Shown: positions 1 through 12,938, counted from the stretch's first letter. The stretch: 64,000 nt of DNA from Paramecium octaurelia (GCA_905182995.1 CAJJDP010000161.1:62001-126000); one strand, 5' to 3'. Translations and numbers: made by a program. Notes: generated from the letters alone by a model not told the origin.

Positions 1-2535
1 CCATAACTATAAATAATATATACCAAATTACTTGAAGTCCATTATTCTAAAAATTTTACAGTGATTAGATATTAGGTTCTAAGGATTTAAAGTTCAGAAG
101 TTTTAAAATAATTGAAATTTTGCTCTTCATTTTTAATTTGGTGAATTAATCAATATTATCTTATCTCTTTGATATTAATTTTGCTTAATCTGCAGAACTT
201 TTAAGATTTTCTTGTATTTATTTAACAATGATATCATCTATAATTTTGTTATCGGTGATTAAATTGAGAATTTATTATGCTATTTAGATTCCTTAGTTTA
301 TATCTTACCTTTAAATTGATAAATCTATTAAAAAGCAACCCTTCAACAACATGATTTGGAAAATATCCTTGAGACCCTTAAATAATTGTAGACAATAATT
401 TTTTTATGGAATTTACTGTAATATCAAAAAGAACAGTTGGACATTCTCTTGAAAGTTGGTTTAAGTAAGATCCTTTAATGGTAATTATTGCAATAAGGAA
501 TTAATCTTAAGAAATTCGTCTTACAAACTCGCCTATTCCTTTTCAATGCTTTGATTGATCAATTTTGATTAAGTAACAAAGTATTGAATGTATTCTTCTA
601 TATTTTAAGGTTAACACAGTTGATCTTTAATTTAGTATAAATCCTATTTAATGAATGTCAAAGTTTAGGAGTGTTTATACACATTCGGATGATTTACTGA
701 TAGAAACAGCTCAAAATTGCTAAAGATTTCAAACTCTTTGCTTAAGGGGTCTATGGATTTGCAAGCCTTTAATGGGCAATTTGAGATCTGTTGAATAATG
801 TTTGTTTTTCTATTGATAACTTTCTGAAGGTCCTAGGTTTTTTGAGATTTGATCCTCTCTTCTTCTAGTTATTCTAAGAGTTTTGGAGTAATTTATAACT
901 TTTACACTTTCATCCAGGATTCTTATTCATAAATAAGTCCAGAGACATTGGATTGTGGTCTACTTACTCCTGTAGCGTCTTTAATCACTTGGGCAAACTC
1001 AATCTTTGTGACTATGGAGTCATTGCACTTCCACCAAGTTTTATAATCATTCTTGTCCAGAACATAGCAATAATAATGGCCAGATGTAGCCCCACCATCA
1101 TGCATAAGCACTGCTGTTAAGTGATACATATTTTAGTCTGATTTCAATAATAATTTCTTTTCTGATTAAATCTATTCCAATCTATCCGTGAGCAATTGAA
1201 TCGATTTCAAGAACTTGTTTCTATAATTTTCAAGTTAAAATAGCATATTTTGGCTAGAGATTAATTATTGATTGGAGGTATTCTCATCGCAGATTTAGAA
1301 GTCATCAATGATCAGTGGCTAGTCTAATTAGCCTTCTCCTCTTTTGAACAATTTGATTATTTTACTGAAGCTTTCATCAATGTCCTCTTTGGAGGTACCA
1401 TACCTTCTCAATTCATCTAAAACCCTCTGTTCTTCAAGATCAAGTCTCTACAATTCTTTGCTCATCGATTTAGGATCACTAGCCTTGAATTGATTGATAT
1501 TCAAAGAGGAGGGAAATTCAAATTAGGCATTATTTTTGCAGGGTAATTTCTATTTGGGATCATAATAGACCCTATTGATGTAGAATTGCATTATCTTAGG
1601 AGGTTGGAGTATGATCTAATCAACTTTGGCTTTGACCTTCTCCTTTGAATTGGTTTCATATTCGTCAATGATTAGTATTCTGGAGTTGAGGAATCCCTTC
1701 TCTAAATCTTTGTCTTGAGCATCGATGCTGATGGATCCAAAAGCAGTTGTAGTGAATTTGATGACTTCTTATTCTTTTTCCTTGTATGTGAGAATTTCTT
1801 TGGACTCTCCATAGAACATTTAACAAAAGGATTTCTTCAACTCCTCTTCTTCAATGTCTTTGAGGGCTTATTCAATGGCTTCCAAAAAGGCATTTTGCAA
1901 TTCATTAAAATCATTCTATACACCCTTTATCAACATTCCATCAGGCTTGTACTATTAAAAAGCTTCGAACAATTTGATGGGATTGGTAAATGAGCTATTG
2001 CTTTCCTACAATTGAACAAATAAATATTATAATTGTAATAGAAAAAGACCTGCATTGGTTTTGTTTTGCTTCACGTCTATTGAAAAAATCAATTATCTAA
2101 ATGGAAGTGAGTTGAAGAGACTTTGTAACATAGCATTCATGTAGCAGGCTATAAATATATTATTGATGCTGATTACTGTTTCCGAGATTCTTCAGTCCGA
2201 CGGGTACGCTCTTATTTGCTCTATCTTGTTGTTCGATTTGGGGCTATCTAAAACTGTTTATAAATGGTACTAATTTTGATCTTCAATTGAAAGTTGGATA
2301 GCTTGTTTTAAATCTTTTTCTTCTAAATCTCTGAGTTGTTTCTTTAATTGCATCTAGGAATTCATTAGGTCTTCTTCACTTAGGTTTTGGTTCTCTTCTT
2401 GACTTCGAATAGTGAATTCGATCTTTACCTTATTCTGATTAACTCTTCATGGAAGGTGAAGGTGTTGAATCCACACAGTTGCCATGCCTTCAAAATTTAG
2501 TGTTTCTAAAACCCTAATGAATGGTATTAACGCAT
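1..2535 (-). CDS. Ubiquitin-specific protease (USP, USP25/28-like), 3' end beyond window
   Basis: Cysteine protease that removes ubiquitin from proteins. After removal of three introns (2403-2428, 2248-2270, 2149-2176) the Cys box reads VPVGLKNLGNTCYMNAMLQS, with the catalytic Cys near residue 105. The His box reads YHLTAVLMHDGGATSGHYYC, with the active His near residue 461, followed by WWKCNDS. A ubiquitin-interacting-like stretch (EEKDLKQAIQLSIED) lies just before the Cys box, as in USP25/28. The frame stays open through many TAA/TAG glutamine codons to base 1, so the C-terminus is outside the window. The start at 2533-2535 is the first ATG that splices in frame; a further upstream exon cannot be excluded. 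Family certain; subfamily is inference. Confidence 0.88.
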
Positions 2536-2677
2536 CAGCTAATCAAAAATTGAAGGAGAATGTCGGAAGCTCTTATTTAAAGGTTATAAGTTTTTCATTT
2601 TTTATTTAATTATGTTATGAATATAAATTCATTCTAAATCCTATTTTTCATAATTAATTAAAATTTATAACATTAGC

Positions 2678-2866
2678 ATGAGCAATAGAGTTTCTTACTT
2701 CGAATAAGCATATGGCATTAATGAGAGAGTTGAAACTGCGCAGAACTCAGATCATAGAAATCAGGACAAGCAAGTCACGTTTGATGGTTCACCCAAACAA
2801 AATCATTATATATTCATGGATAAGAGCTAAGATTAATTTTTGGATCAAGATGACTTCTACTCTTGA
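2678..2866 (+). CDS. Small acidic glutamine-rich hypothetical protein
   Basis: A 62-codon frame (ATG to TGA) that needs TAA/TAG read as Gln. The protein is polar and rich in D, N and Q, with no hydrophobic segment and no family I recognise. It is divergent from the USP gene, with about 140 bp between start codons. The length is short enough to arise by chance in this AT-rich DNA, but its base composition is less AT-rich than the flanks. Function unknown. Confidence 0.35.
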
Positions 2867-3396
2867 ACTCACGCAAGTTGTTGGATCTCTTTTGATTACT
2901 ATTTATATCTATATTTATAAGTTAAAATGGACGAGATTTATGTTTTATTTCATTTTTTATTAATTCTTTTTTTTGATCACAACATAAAAAAAAACAGATA
3001 TATTTGAATGAGAGTTTTGAAAAATAACTGAGTTTGAAAATATTTAAAGAAATAAACATCTAAAAAATTTAAAAGATATGAATAAACTTATACTAAGTAC
3101 TCATAAAATTAATTAAGTATAATTTATAAGGAAGAAATTTATAATATGGTTAGATGTTTTTATTTTTGGAATGGCAATTTGAATCAGCGGCAACAAAGCG
3201 CATTATAATTTTTAAAATAATATATATACAATTTTTAATTTGACAGATAGACCTCTGTTATTTCAGATTGATTCAATATGTTGTTTGATTCTTTGATACT
3301 TACTTGATAATACAATGACATATTTCTAATTTCCGTTTAATTTCAGCTCATCATAACGAAATAAACAACTGATACAGGATAGTGTTGATATAATAA
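2867..3396. other. AT-rich spacer without recognisable gene
   Basis: About 530 bp of very AT-rich sequence with short A and T runs. I see no long frame in the ciliate code, no tRNA-like cloverleaf and no repeat worth naming. Confidence 0.5.
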
Positions 3397-3618
3397 ATGG
3401 AAACCAACAATATTTCCAGATTAGATGGAACTATTGTTTAGAAGAAGTTTTCTTCTTGCTATATTTATTCGGTATTGTAAATTTAATAAGAGCCAAATAA
3501 AATTGTAAGAAATGTATTCAAAATATCTAAGAGAAAGCGCGGGCACTTATCGTTCCAGTAATAAGTGGTAGATGGAGACAAAGTAAATTCTAAGGTCCTC
3601 TTAGGTAAATTGAAATGA
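3397..3618 (+). CDS. Doubtful 73-residue ORF upstream of the Vps4 relic
   Basis: Starts METNNISRLDGTIVQKK and ends at a TGA at 3616-3618. It is basic, with a KRKRG cluster, and matches no family I know. It may be a real small gene, or the decayed 5' part of the Vps4-like relic that follows on the same strand. Coding-like but unproven. Confidence 0.25.
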
Positions 3619-3949
3619 AAAGAGCAAAAAAGAGAAAAAGGAGTAAACAATCAAGGGCATGCAATTAAGTCGACAATTAATATTGTAATTTCTATATAAA
3701 AATTAATAAAATGAATATTCAGATATCTTAAGTAAAACATTGACTTAAGATAACTCCAAGCTGTAAAATGAGGTGATAGGTCTGTTCAAGTCAGGAGATC
3801 TCAAATGTAATACTTGATCGACAGTCCAAGAATAAAAAGGGAGGATTAAATTATGTTGTTAAGGTTTAAAGAAAAGAAATTGTGGATTGAAAGTATGTAA
3901 TCTACATTCTATGTAAAAAGGGGAATATCACATATAAAAGAAGAAATCC

Positions 3950-4236
3950 TTATAACAGCAATACGATGCTCGGAAAGAAGAAACTGTTAAAAGATTAGAC
4001 ACCTAAAAAAGGCGATGTAGTTTAATAGTTTAAGACTCAAATGGTAATGGAGCAAACAATCAACAACAACAACAGAAGTAACATTGTTCATCATTTTAGA
4101 AAATAGGACGACAAAGATTAAAAGAGTGAGTTGTCAAATGGATTATCCGATGCTATTGTTAAAGATAAACCTAATGTTAAAAGGACTGATATTGCAGGCT
4201 TAGAAGCTGTTAATACAAATTCTGTAATAGAGATTA
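3950..4236 (+). pseudogene. Vps4-like AAA ATPase relic, frameshifted and truncated
   Basis: Two adjacent frames each carry a piece resembling the ESCRT-III disassembly ATPase Vps4. First, from about 3962, is QQYDARKEETVKRLD, similar to the end of a MIT helix and linker. In another frame, around 4100-4230, come an acidic DDKDQKS linker and then LSDAIVKDKPNVKRTDIAGL, close to the Vps4 signature before the AAA core (KPNVKW-DDIAGLE in functional members; here W is R and D is T). The match stops there: no Walker A, Walker B or C-terminal domain follows before the frame closes. No intron of ciliate size that I can find joins the two frames. A relic of a duplicated gene is the best reading. Confidence 0.55.
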
Positions 4237-4686
4237 GTTAAACGGATTATCAATCAATATTTAATTACCCTAAATTGAGGATACTCTTTTTTGATGCTCT
4301 AATTACTGTGTTTTTTTTTCATATATTTGTGAGTTATATATATACATTCTGTTTTCAATAAATTTACCAATTAAATTGAGTTCCTCAAGATATCTGAATA
4401 TTTTTTGCTTCTTTATACGTTTATATTTAAATTAGAAATTACTATTTTAAAATACAGGAAAATGTTAAAATTCTATCGTTTTAAAGTGATTAATTGCTAG
4501 ATACATCTTATTAAAAATGGAGAATTCCATTTTCATCTGATTAACACTCAAGATTGATTAAGATATTTATTTAAGTAATTTGGATTAAAGAAAGAATTAA
4601 ACTAATATTTGAGTTATAATTATGCGTTAAAGAAAATTATAATAATTGATTATTCTTTCATAAATTAGTAAATTAAGATTTAAGTT
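4237..4686. other. AT-rich spacer, convergent gene ends
   Basis: About 450 bp between the relic and the 3' end of the F-box-like gene. T-rich and A-rich runs only; no coding, RNA or repeat signal seen. Confidence 0.5.
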
Positions 4687-5732
4687 TCATTATACTAATA
4701 AATATCCCGAGGCTACAATGTATTAAAATGCCTATCCAAGTTATCCCTCATTAGATTGTTTGAATTCTAAGATGAAAACTGAGAGAGTAGAAACAATTTA
4801 GGTTTCGTGATTGTAGAACTTCAACTCAATTTGTGTTTCGTCTTTAAGATCTATCAACGCAACTACTCCTTGATTTTATTCGAAGATGCAATAGCCAAAC
4901 TTGAATTGCTCTCTTGTTGAATATTATTTGGCAACTAGCTTGTACTCGGGCATATTGGTTCTCAGGACAGTTTTGTTAGAGATATCCTTAACTTCATTGG
5001 TACTTATGAGAATCACTTTGGCCATTTTGGTATAATTCTTTTCAATACCAATTTTGATGACTTTGATGATGCCTTGGAAATCAGGTTACAATGGCACTTA
5101 CAGATCACGTCGTTGTATTAATTGTTAATTCTAGCGTATCCTATTCCAAAAGAAACTCATGATATCAGTGGCATATGTCTTCTCCTCCTGAGAGGCAATG
5201 TTAATGACCTTCTAACTCAATTGATGGCTAATTTCATAGATCTTGGCAATTTGCACTTCATAAAATTTCTACTTCTCGTAAGTATTGGGAGGCAAGTACT
5301 TTTTAACAAGTCCCAAGAATTCCAAAACCTTTTTTTTAAACTCCTTATTTTTTTTTGAAAGACACCCTTTAATGTAATTGCAATTTTAAAGTTTAATTTA
5401 ACTGTTGGATGTTTTCATGAATAGTAAATCAATCCATTGTTCTGGATTCGGACAATCTATAATTTAAAAAAGGATTAATTACGCCCATCAGTCTCGTATC
5501 CAATAAAGGGCAATTCGACCTATTTGGCTTGGGAGAGAGGAATGTTTTAGATGGAACTCCCAAAGTATAACCTTTGGAGCGATTAAATGAATCCTGGTTA
5601 TTCGACAATGTTGTTTGCTTTCTTGTTCAATCGAGCAATGCGTTTATAAATATCTCTGATGGGTAGAAAGGAGAGTATTTTGAATAATATATTAATTGGG
5701 AGGCCTAACAAATTTAACTTAATTGGGGGCAT
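4687..5732 (-). CDS. F-box-like protein
   Basis: 339 residues with one 26-nt intron (5457-5482) that restores the frame inside CPNPEQWIDLLF. Residues about 8-45 (GLPINILFKILSFLPIRDIY...) fit an F-box, the Skp1-binding helix bundle that recruits substrates to SCF ubiquitin ligases. The rest shows no LRR, WD or kelch repeat and is not a domain I can name; it mixes predicted helix (residues 130-200) and a strand-like C-terminal half. Start chosen at the first ATG before the F-box motif. F-box assignment rests on pattern alone, so moderate confidence; the gene itself is well supported. Confidence 0.7.
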
Positions 5733-5941
5733 GGGGACTTGTTATTTCAGATTCTTATCACTAATTATAATTAATTATTTGTAATTACAATATTTTTGAG
5801 TTATATAATTTCTTTAATAAATTTAAATCGTCTCTTCATACAATATCGGTATATTAATATGACTGTATATGTGGAAGTATTTTATGTCAATACCCCATTT
5901 GTGATTTTATAATTAATCATTAAATACAAATAGAAAAATAC

Positions 5942-6475
5942 ATGAGTGAGTTTAGACTGCGTCCTTGTGAGCATGACTGTAATAGAACTTTGGAAAGTAG
6001 ATTGGTAAAGGGCATTTCTGGGTTTTTGGAATAGTTAATAGAATAATCTGAGGGTTTGGATGTGAAGGACTCTTTGTTTCATTCTCAAAAAGTACCCAGC
6101 ATTACTTTGGAGAATTATATGAGCCGAATCCTGAGATATACAAAGTGCAGTGAGGAATGCCTCATAATTGCCTTTATATACTTAGGTAGAATTTAAGAGT
6201 TAAATTAAGAATTATAATTAAACAGGTAAAGTGCACATAGGTAATTTAAAATATTGAAATTTAGATTGTTACTTATTGCTATTGTTTTGGCGATCAAATA
6301 CCAGGACGATGACATTTTTAAGAATGAGTACTATGCTAAGGTTGGAGGGATCACAATGTGGGAGTTGAATGATATGGAAGAGTAATTCTTGGAATTGTTG
6401 GACTATAAATTGTTTGTCCAACAGGATCTCTACTACTAGAATTTAAAAAAAATAAAATAGTTTTCTAGAAAATGA
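5942..6475 (+). CDS. PHO80/CycU-type cyclin
   Basis: 169 residues with one 24-nt intron (6241-6264). Splicing gives HRLLLIAIVLAIKYQDDD followed by NEYYAKVGGITMWELNDMEE, the hallmark block of PHO80-like (P/U-type) cyclins. Upstream, PSITLENYMSRILRYTKCSE is the first helix pair of the cyclin box. Such cyclins pair with a CDK to control phosphate response or cell-cycle entry. The length is near the minimal single-cyclin-box size. The gene is divergent from the F-box-like gene with about 210 bp between starts. Confidence 0.88.
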
Positions 6476-6667
6476 GTTCTTATTTTGTGTGTATTTATAC
6501 TGCTATACATATAAATTTTTACTCTGCATTTGATGCGTTTAGATACATTTATATGGAAAATTAATATTTATTTTTGTAAATATTTAATTTTTTATCATGC
6601 AAAAATAAATAATTGGCTTTTTAATTAATAAAATTATAAGCAAGCTTTCTTAAAGGGGAAAAAAGTT

Positions 6668-7198
6668 ATGATGTAGGAGAATAGTAATTTAATGCCTGTC
6701 GACGAGATCTGGAAACAATTGAGTAAGGTGACGACAACTGTAAACAGGAATGTAGAAAGGATGTCTCAGTTATTGGATCAACTCATTACTCATGCTCTTT
6801 CAAATGAATGTGATTACATTGAGATTCCTCAGAGGAAGGATGATCATATCAAAGAAAGAGAAAAATATGCGAATGATTATAAAAAATGTATACTCCGAGA
6901 GTTGAATGAGAAATTGAATTGGACCATTAGGGGTTCTAAGAACGTTTGCAACAAATGCTAGATGATTTGCAAAACTAGGAAAGGCTATTTGCTACATTTG
7001 TTGTAGAAACATTGTGAGTACAAATTCTATTTGTGTGTAAAGTGTTATGATAAATTTGATAATTTTAATAAATTTAAATAACATTTATGCAATAACCACG
7101 ATGACATAATGATATTTTAAATGACCGAATAAATACAGCAGTTGATAGATCATGGAGCCAGAGAACTGTCAATGAATGATCTATAAAATATCATTTGA
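6668..7198 (+). CDS. Zinc-finger protein (two C2H2-like fingers)
   Basis: 176 residues, no intron. The N-terminal 90 residues are polar and helical. Then come CNKCQMICKTRKGYLLHLLQ-KH and CVKCYDKFDNFNKFKQHLC-NNH. Both have the Cys-x2-Cys and paired-His spacing of C2H2-type fingers, though with a longer than usual gap before the last His. This suggests a nucleic-acid or protein binding role. Two start codons in tandem (6668 and 6671); the first is used here. Family-level call only. Confidence 0.6.
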
Positions 7199-7271
7199 TT
7201 TAGAGTATTTTAATAATTAAATTGTTATAGAAGAAACTACCTATTTCTAATATGCTTCAACAATCATTTAA

Positions 7272-10200
7272 TCATGTCTTTCTCAATTCAACATTAACAT
7301 TTGGCCCCTTCAGAATGTGCTCCTTCTCCTGCTCCTGCATTTTCTCGTAATCCACCCCATCAATAGTCTCCCTCAATCTCCCCTTGTAATACGATTTGGT
7401 ATTATCCCTCATTCCCCTCTGGACTCTGTCAACAGCAAACTTGTGACGAGTCAGAATCAAGGAAGCCTTCTCGGGAATAGGCGAAATAATGAATGATGAG
7501 AAGTATTTAAGCCCCAAAAACACAATAACGAAAATAGCATAAGAGGATGACTAAGAATCCGGAGGTACAACTCCTGATGTAAACACTATTAATCCTGCAT
7601 TGCAAAAGACAGATAGGAATGCTATAATATCCATGATGAAACTCCAGTTTGCGATATCGGAGGCTGAGGATGGGATAGGTCTTTGGATGAAGTGAATTAG
7701 TTTGAGTTTGTCGACTTGAATCTAAGTGATGTTAGTAAGGAAAGCTATAAAGTAACTGAGAGGGAATGCCAATCCAAATAGTTGGAGGAAGGCAAATTGG
7801 ACTACCAATTCCATGTAGTCATTCATAAGACCATCCACTTCGGCATTAGATACATAGGGTTCTAGATTTGCTTGGGTTTCAATGAATTCATCAATCTAAT
7901 TGAACTCATGAGTCACTAGATTCTCATCTACTTGCTTGGTTTTCCCTCTAATAAATGCCTTGATACAGGGGGTAATCAATTGTGGTAATGTTTTGGCAAA
8001 GTTCACCATGAAAATGGTTACCATCTAATCTTTTAATGCTCTGTAACAGTTGATTCCTTCTGATGTCTTACAGAGAGATAGGGAGGGAAATTGTTCATTC
8101 AAAAATGCAATGATTGCCAAACAATTGAAGGTGTTGATAAAAGTAAATATGTAGGTTTTCAAAATTAAACTGTCCTCGTAGGCCTATTCATATTTATGAT
8201 TCTCAAAATCATTTAGATTATTTGAAACATTAAAGTAAATAAGATTGAATAATTAAATTACAATTGCATTTATCATAGATGGTACAAATGATACCAAAAA
8301 CTGATTTTCTGGGTACTCTTCAATTAAATAACTAATTTAATAGTATAACTTACTTCTTCAAAATGAACACTCCAATGACACTTGCTATAACCATTGTTAT
8401 GATTATCAGAGTAATCACACTAGAATAACACAATTTAAACTATTTCTTCCAAATAGGATAGAACTCCTCATTAAGTTGATCTGTTATCAAGGACCTAACA
8501 AAATCACCTTCAAATGCTGGCCTCTCAATTTCCCCTCCATCACTTTTGTTGTTCTAACCGAATTGAATCTAGAACATTGTTTGCTGTCTCTTCCAATGAC
8601 AAATAAAATAACTCGACCAAGATATCAATATCACTGAAAATATAACAATAAACGCCTTTTTCGCATCTCCTGTCGTATTATCAATCACTCCCTCGCAAAT
8701 TATAGCCAATATCACCACTTACCACAGTTGCTGAGAGTAGAATTGCAGGAATCTAAAATACAAGCCTATTTTCTCTCCAAAATAATCTCTCATACTGTCT
8801 ATTGGCAATGTCCAAGGAGGACACCAATGGAACTTGCATTCCTCAACCAGACAATCATTATCGAAATCTGCTCTCTCAGCTTCATCTTTCAACGAAACAA
8901 ACAAGTTATTTAATTTCAATTCCCCAGGTGATTTTTGGACTTCTCCAACCAATTGCAAATCAATCAAAGGCTTAATCATTGGAGCCTTTGATAACCCCAT
9001 CAATTGATAGGGGTCGTGCAATGCAAAGTAACAGGCAATGTATTAATTCTCGATCATTTTTTTTACATTTAAAAATCTGCTAATTGTCGCATAGGCTATC
9101 TTGATCTTCTCCATATTCATAAATTCAGATCTGTGTCCCTTCTCACTTACTTCGTACTATCTCCACAATCCTTCACTTGGTTTAGTTACAAAATATTCCT
9201 AATACGGTGCAATCGGATCAAGTCCTTGTCTATCCCATAAGTTGGCCAGAATCAATTTTTCCTTGAACCAAGAATTATTAAAGGCTTAATATAATTCATT
9301 TGGATCGCCAATTGCCTTTCGAAAGATCAGTTTAAACAGAAACCCCTTATTAGCAGCAACCTCCTTCTCTTTGTAACCATCCTTCACTCTTTTCAAGTAA
9401 TCAACTAGATATAACTGGTAAATGTAATAGGCTTCCCAAACATCCCTCGCCAAAGGCTAATCATCTGCAATCTAGGTCTTCTCTGAACTCAAATTAATCT
9501 TTAATTCCTTGGCCATCCATTAAATCAAAGGGTCTAATTCTTATTGCTTTTAAACACATTTTGCCCTTAACTCTTGATCGCCCCATTTCAAGACTCCCTA
9601 ATAGATCTTCTAAGCTTCACTGTCGATTCTCGCTAGTTTCTTCTTCTGATTGGAGTCCTCCTTCTTCTCCTCAATATAATTGGGAGCCTCCTTAATGAAA
9701 TCAGGATCTCTGAGGTAATTCTTTAATCTCAACGGCCTAAGCAATTTATCACAAGGCTCAAGCGATAGAATGTCAGCATACCCTAATTCGTATTACTTTT
9801 GCATTCTTTACAACTCTGCCTAGTATTTGACATACTCTAATTTGCTCTTCAGAATAACAAATATGAATTGATCATCGCTGCTGATAAATTGTCTACAATG
9901 AAAATGAGCATCTCTACATAATTTGGTAATAACTGTCATTCTTATCAGAGAGAGAAAATCTTAGGGAGTTTATCCGACTTGAATCCAGTCATAATCGCTT
10001 TTATCTTCTGTCCACTTCTTATAGAGGAATCCCCCCTTGCAATATTTCTTTGTTAAAGTTGAGAAGATGTCCAAATTCTCGTTGGGCTTTAAATGAATCA
10101 AATTCAGCAGTTAAATAACCTCCTGATTGATTTCCTCACTAGGAGTTCTTTGTAAGGGTTCCTCCTTCCTCAACAACTCCTCTATACTTTAATCATTGAC

Positions 10201-11006
10201 CTATCTGTATTATTCGTAAAAGGCAACATAATTTATATAATCTGGATTCTCCTTCAAAGATGCTCCCATCTGCGTTTTCCGTAATGAATCCTTAAGTTTC
10301 TTTTTGTCAGTCTCCACATAATCAGTCAATTATAAAAAGGATGATAAGAACACCTATCGTTAGAGTGTTAACTGAGATTGAGGGACTCCGCCTTCTGCCG
10401 ATACTGCTAATTAACTACTGAATACTCTAAGATTGTAAGGGTAATTATATACTTTTCCGCTTCCTTGATATCCACAGGACGATCGACCATCTTTTCCCAA
10501 TCTGGATTTGGAAATTTCAATACAAGTTCTCCAATGTTGTAATCCGAATACACATCCTTAAGTTCTTAATATTCAGCTGTCGAAAGGAAATCAGTTCTGT
10601 CGATCCTTTCTTCCTATTCCTCCTATTCGGGATCCAAAGTAAAGTCCTGCTTCTTTTAAATTACTGGTTTAGCTTCTGTGTATTCGGCAGGGTCAGCCAA
10701 GTTCAAAACTAGTTTAGCAAATTCTAAAGTCCTTTATTGCTCAGTGCTCAATTTAGTTAATCCTTTTTGTTCATTCTATGGTTTCTATAAATGATCTGTC
10801 AATTATTATTCCTATTCATGGATCTAAGACATTTCCTATTAAGGAATTGTTGGCAATTTTTCATCATGCTTTTCTATCCCTGATTATGGCTATTATTTTT
10901 CTTCTTTCTTCTACTTTTTCTTCGATGATATTCTCATGTCCATCCCTTTTGTTCTCAAAATCTATTGCCTCTTCTATTCTGGTTTATTGAACTCAATATT
11001 AATCAT
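7272..11006 (-). CDS. Anoctamin/TMEM16 family membrane protein
   Basis: 1228 residues with two introns (10427-10452, 8332-8353). Anoctamins are calcium-regulated chloride channels and lipid scramblases. Diagnostic stretches are SMRDYFGEKIGLYFRFLQFY (start of the membrane domain), ENHKYEQAYEDSLILKTYIF, and RPIPSSASDIANWSFIMDII in the last membrane bundle. At least eight hydrophobic segments lie between about residue 660 and 1190. The first ~650 residues are hydrophilic, Q/E/K-rich, and much longer than in animal members. I did not resolve the calcium-binding acidic residues one by one. The exon total is an exact multiple of three, supporting the splice model. Confidence 0.9.
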
Positions 11007-11295
11007 TGCAATTTAAATAATATTCTTTTGTTTGGTTATAATTTATATTTACTATGATTCATACTCACAACAAATCAAGCTTATTCAAAATCAGTATTAC
11101 ACACTCTAAAAACAAGAAAAACCGCTTAGTTTTATAAGAATGAAATTTCAGTAACACATATTAAATAAAAAATTTAAAATGCTGTTAACTAATAATTATT
11201 TCTTCTCAGACCTTCTTAAATTCCCTACATGCTTTTATGATTTTAAACAGACAGACAAACTATTGATGTATTTGACAATATATATAAAATAAGAA

Positions 11296-11739
11296 TCACT
11301 TTTTGGCTAAAGCATATAAAAATATTCCAAAAGAAATTAAACTCGCCACTGTTCTAACTGCATGCAATTAACCCCATTTAGTAAGTAATTGTTCTTTTTC
11401 CTCCTTCTTGATATCCTATTTTTCTAACAAAATTTTATTTGTAGGCATTATTGCTATGAATGTGAATGGTATCACTAAAAGTAGTAATACACCAGCTTTT
11501 AACGCTAGCTTGTTTTTATTTTTTGCATAGTTGATAACTCCTACTAAACCACCAAGAGAGGCCAAAGATGCTTGCCATATGGCTGCTCTTTTGTATGATG
11601 GTACCCATTGAGCATGTGCAATATCTGCTCCACAACTCAATCTTGCTGGATGCTCAACAACATTTACGTAGATAGCAGCACCACTGAACAATCCAGAGAA
11701 GGCTGCACCTAAGAGTGTTAGTTTTGTTTAGTTATCCAT
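11296..11739 (-). CDS. DUF1772 (anthrone-oxygenase-like) membrane protein
   Basis: 147 residues, intronless. The motif IYVNVVEHPARLSCG followed by AQWVPSYKRAAIWQASLAS is the DUF1772 signature (E-H-P-A-R ... W-x-P-S-Y-x-R). Four hydrophobic helices are evident (about residues 5-25, 62-80, 86-106, 128-145). Family members are small four-helix proteins; some fungal ones are anthrone oxygenases, but for ciliates the substrate is unknown. The last residues LAKK place a basic tail after the final helix. Confidence 0.85.
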
Positions 11740-11860
11740 TTATTTTTAATTATCTTTGTTGAATTAAATTTAATTACGGCTTAAATATTTGCCAAAATTA
11801 TAATAACTTATGAAATCTGGTAACATTTAAATGATAATTTTTGTTGTTATATACTTCATC

Positions 11861-12938
11861 TCATTCCTAAGTATTTTATCCTTCCAATTCCCTAGAATTA
11901 CTACTCTCTTTCTCCTATGAAAATGCTGAACTCGTTTATTAGACCTCCTATTTCATAATGTCTTAGGAATCTTAATTAGCGTTATCCTTACTATCTATGT
12001 TCTCAGAAAGCTCTTTTTCATTTTCCTATGTTTAGTATGATTCTTCCACTTAATGATTCTATTAACTTTCATCTTTATCTTTAAATAACTTAGACCAAGA
12101 TTGTTTTTCTTTCATGTAGGCTTCCTTTAGATGTTCTTTCACTTTTTACAGTTCCTCAATAATTGCTGTATTTTAAGGATCCAAAATATAGGCCGATTTC
12201 AAATCTGAAAGTGCTTTCTCCTATTCTCCTATTTATTGGAATGCAATCGCTCTTCTATAATAAGCCTTAACATTTTATTAACTATTTGAATTAGTTTCCA
12301 ATGCTGCTTTGGCATAATCGATGGATTCCTCATATTCTTGTCTCAAAAAACAACAGATTGATAAGTTCAATTGTAAACTAGCTTTTAATTCTTTGCCTTC
12401 TTTTGTGTCCAAAGCACAATAAGTCAAGGCATCTTTATATTTCTCTTTGGCTTCAAAGTAATTCTAATTCTTGAATTATTTTGTTCCTTTTCTTCTGATT
12501 TCAAGGGCTTCTTGATGTTTCTCTTCTGGATTCATTTGCCTTGATAGAACTGATATTTTACCATCTTCTCTTTTTCTCCAATTTGAAACTCAATAGTTCG
12601 ATCTCATATTTCAAATTAGCATTTTTTGGAACATTCTTAAAGATGCATCCTTCTTCTCCATATCCATATTTTGGACTTATTTTGAATTAAGACTTTTCTC
12701 CAGGTTTCATTGATTGCAAGGCAATTTCGAATCCTTGGCATCTGTCTCCTCTCTTTAGAATGTGTTTGTACGGCTTGCCTTATCCTTGATTAGAATCAAA
12801 TGGCTTTTCATCTTCCAAAGTGCCCAAGTAATATATTTTACAAGTTGAGTTGGTCTAAGGCGAGTCTCCTTGTCCTGCTGTGAGAATTCTCTTTTAGACT
12901 CCTCCATCAGATGTAATATTAACAAAATCAATATCCAT
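11861..12938 (-). CDS. FKBP-type peptidyl-prolyl isomerase with TPR repeats
   Basis: 351 residues, one 22-nt intron (12540-12561). Residues about 10-120 form an FKBP fold (KIYYLGTLEDEKPFDSN..., CQGFEIALQSMKPGEKSQF, PKYGYGEEG). Residues about 130-260 hold three TPRs (ALTYCALDTKEGKELKASLQLNLSIC is one helix pair, given here in two parts: ALTYCALDTKEGKE and LKASLQLNLSICC). The last ~75 residues are acidic and Q-rich. The architecture matches FKBP4/5 and plant FKBP42 co-chaperones that bind Hsp90 through the TPRs. There is one FKBP domain only; several aromatic residues of the isomerase pocket differ, so catalysis is uncertain. Confidence 0.88.
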
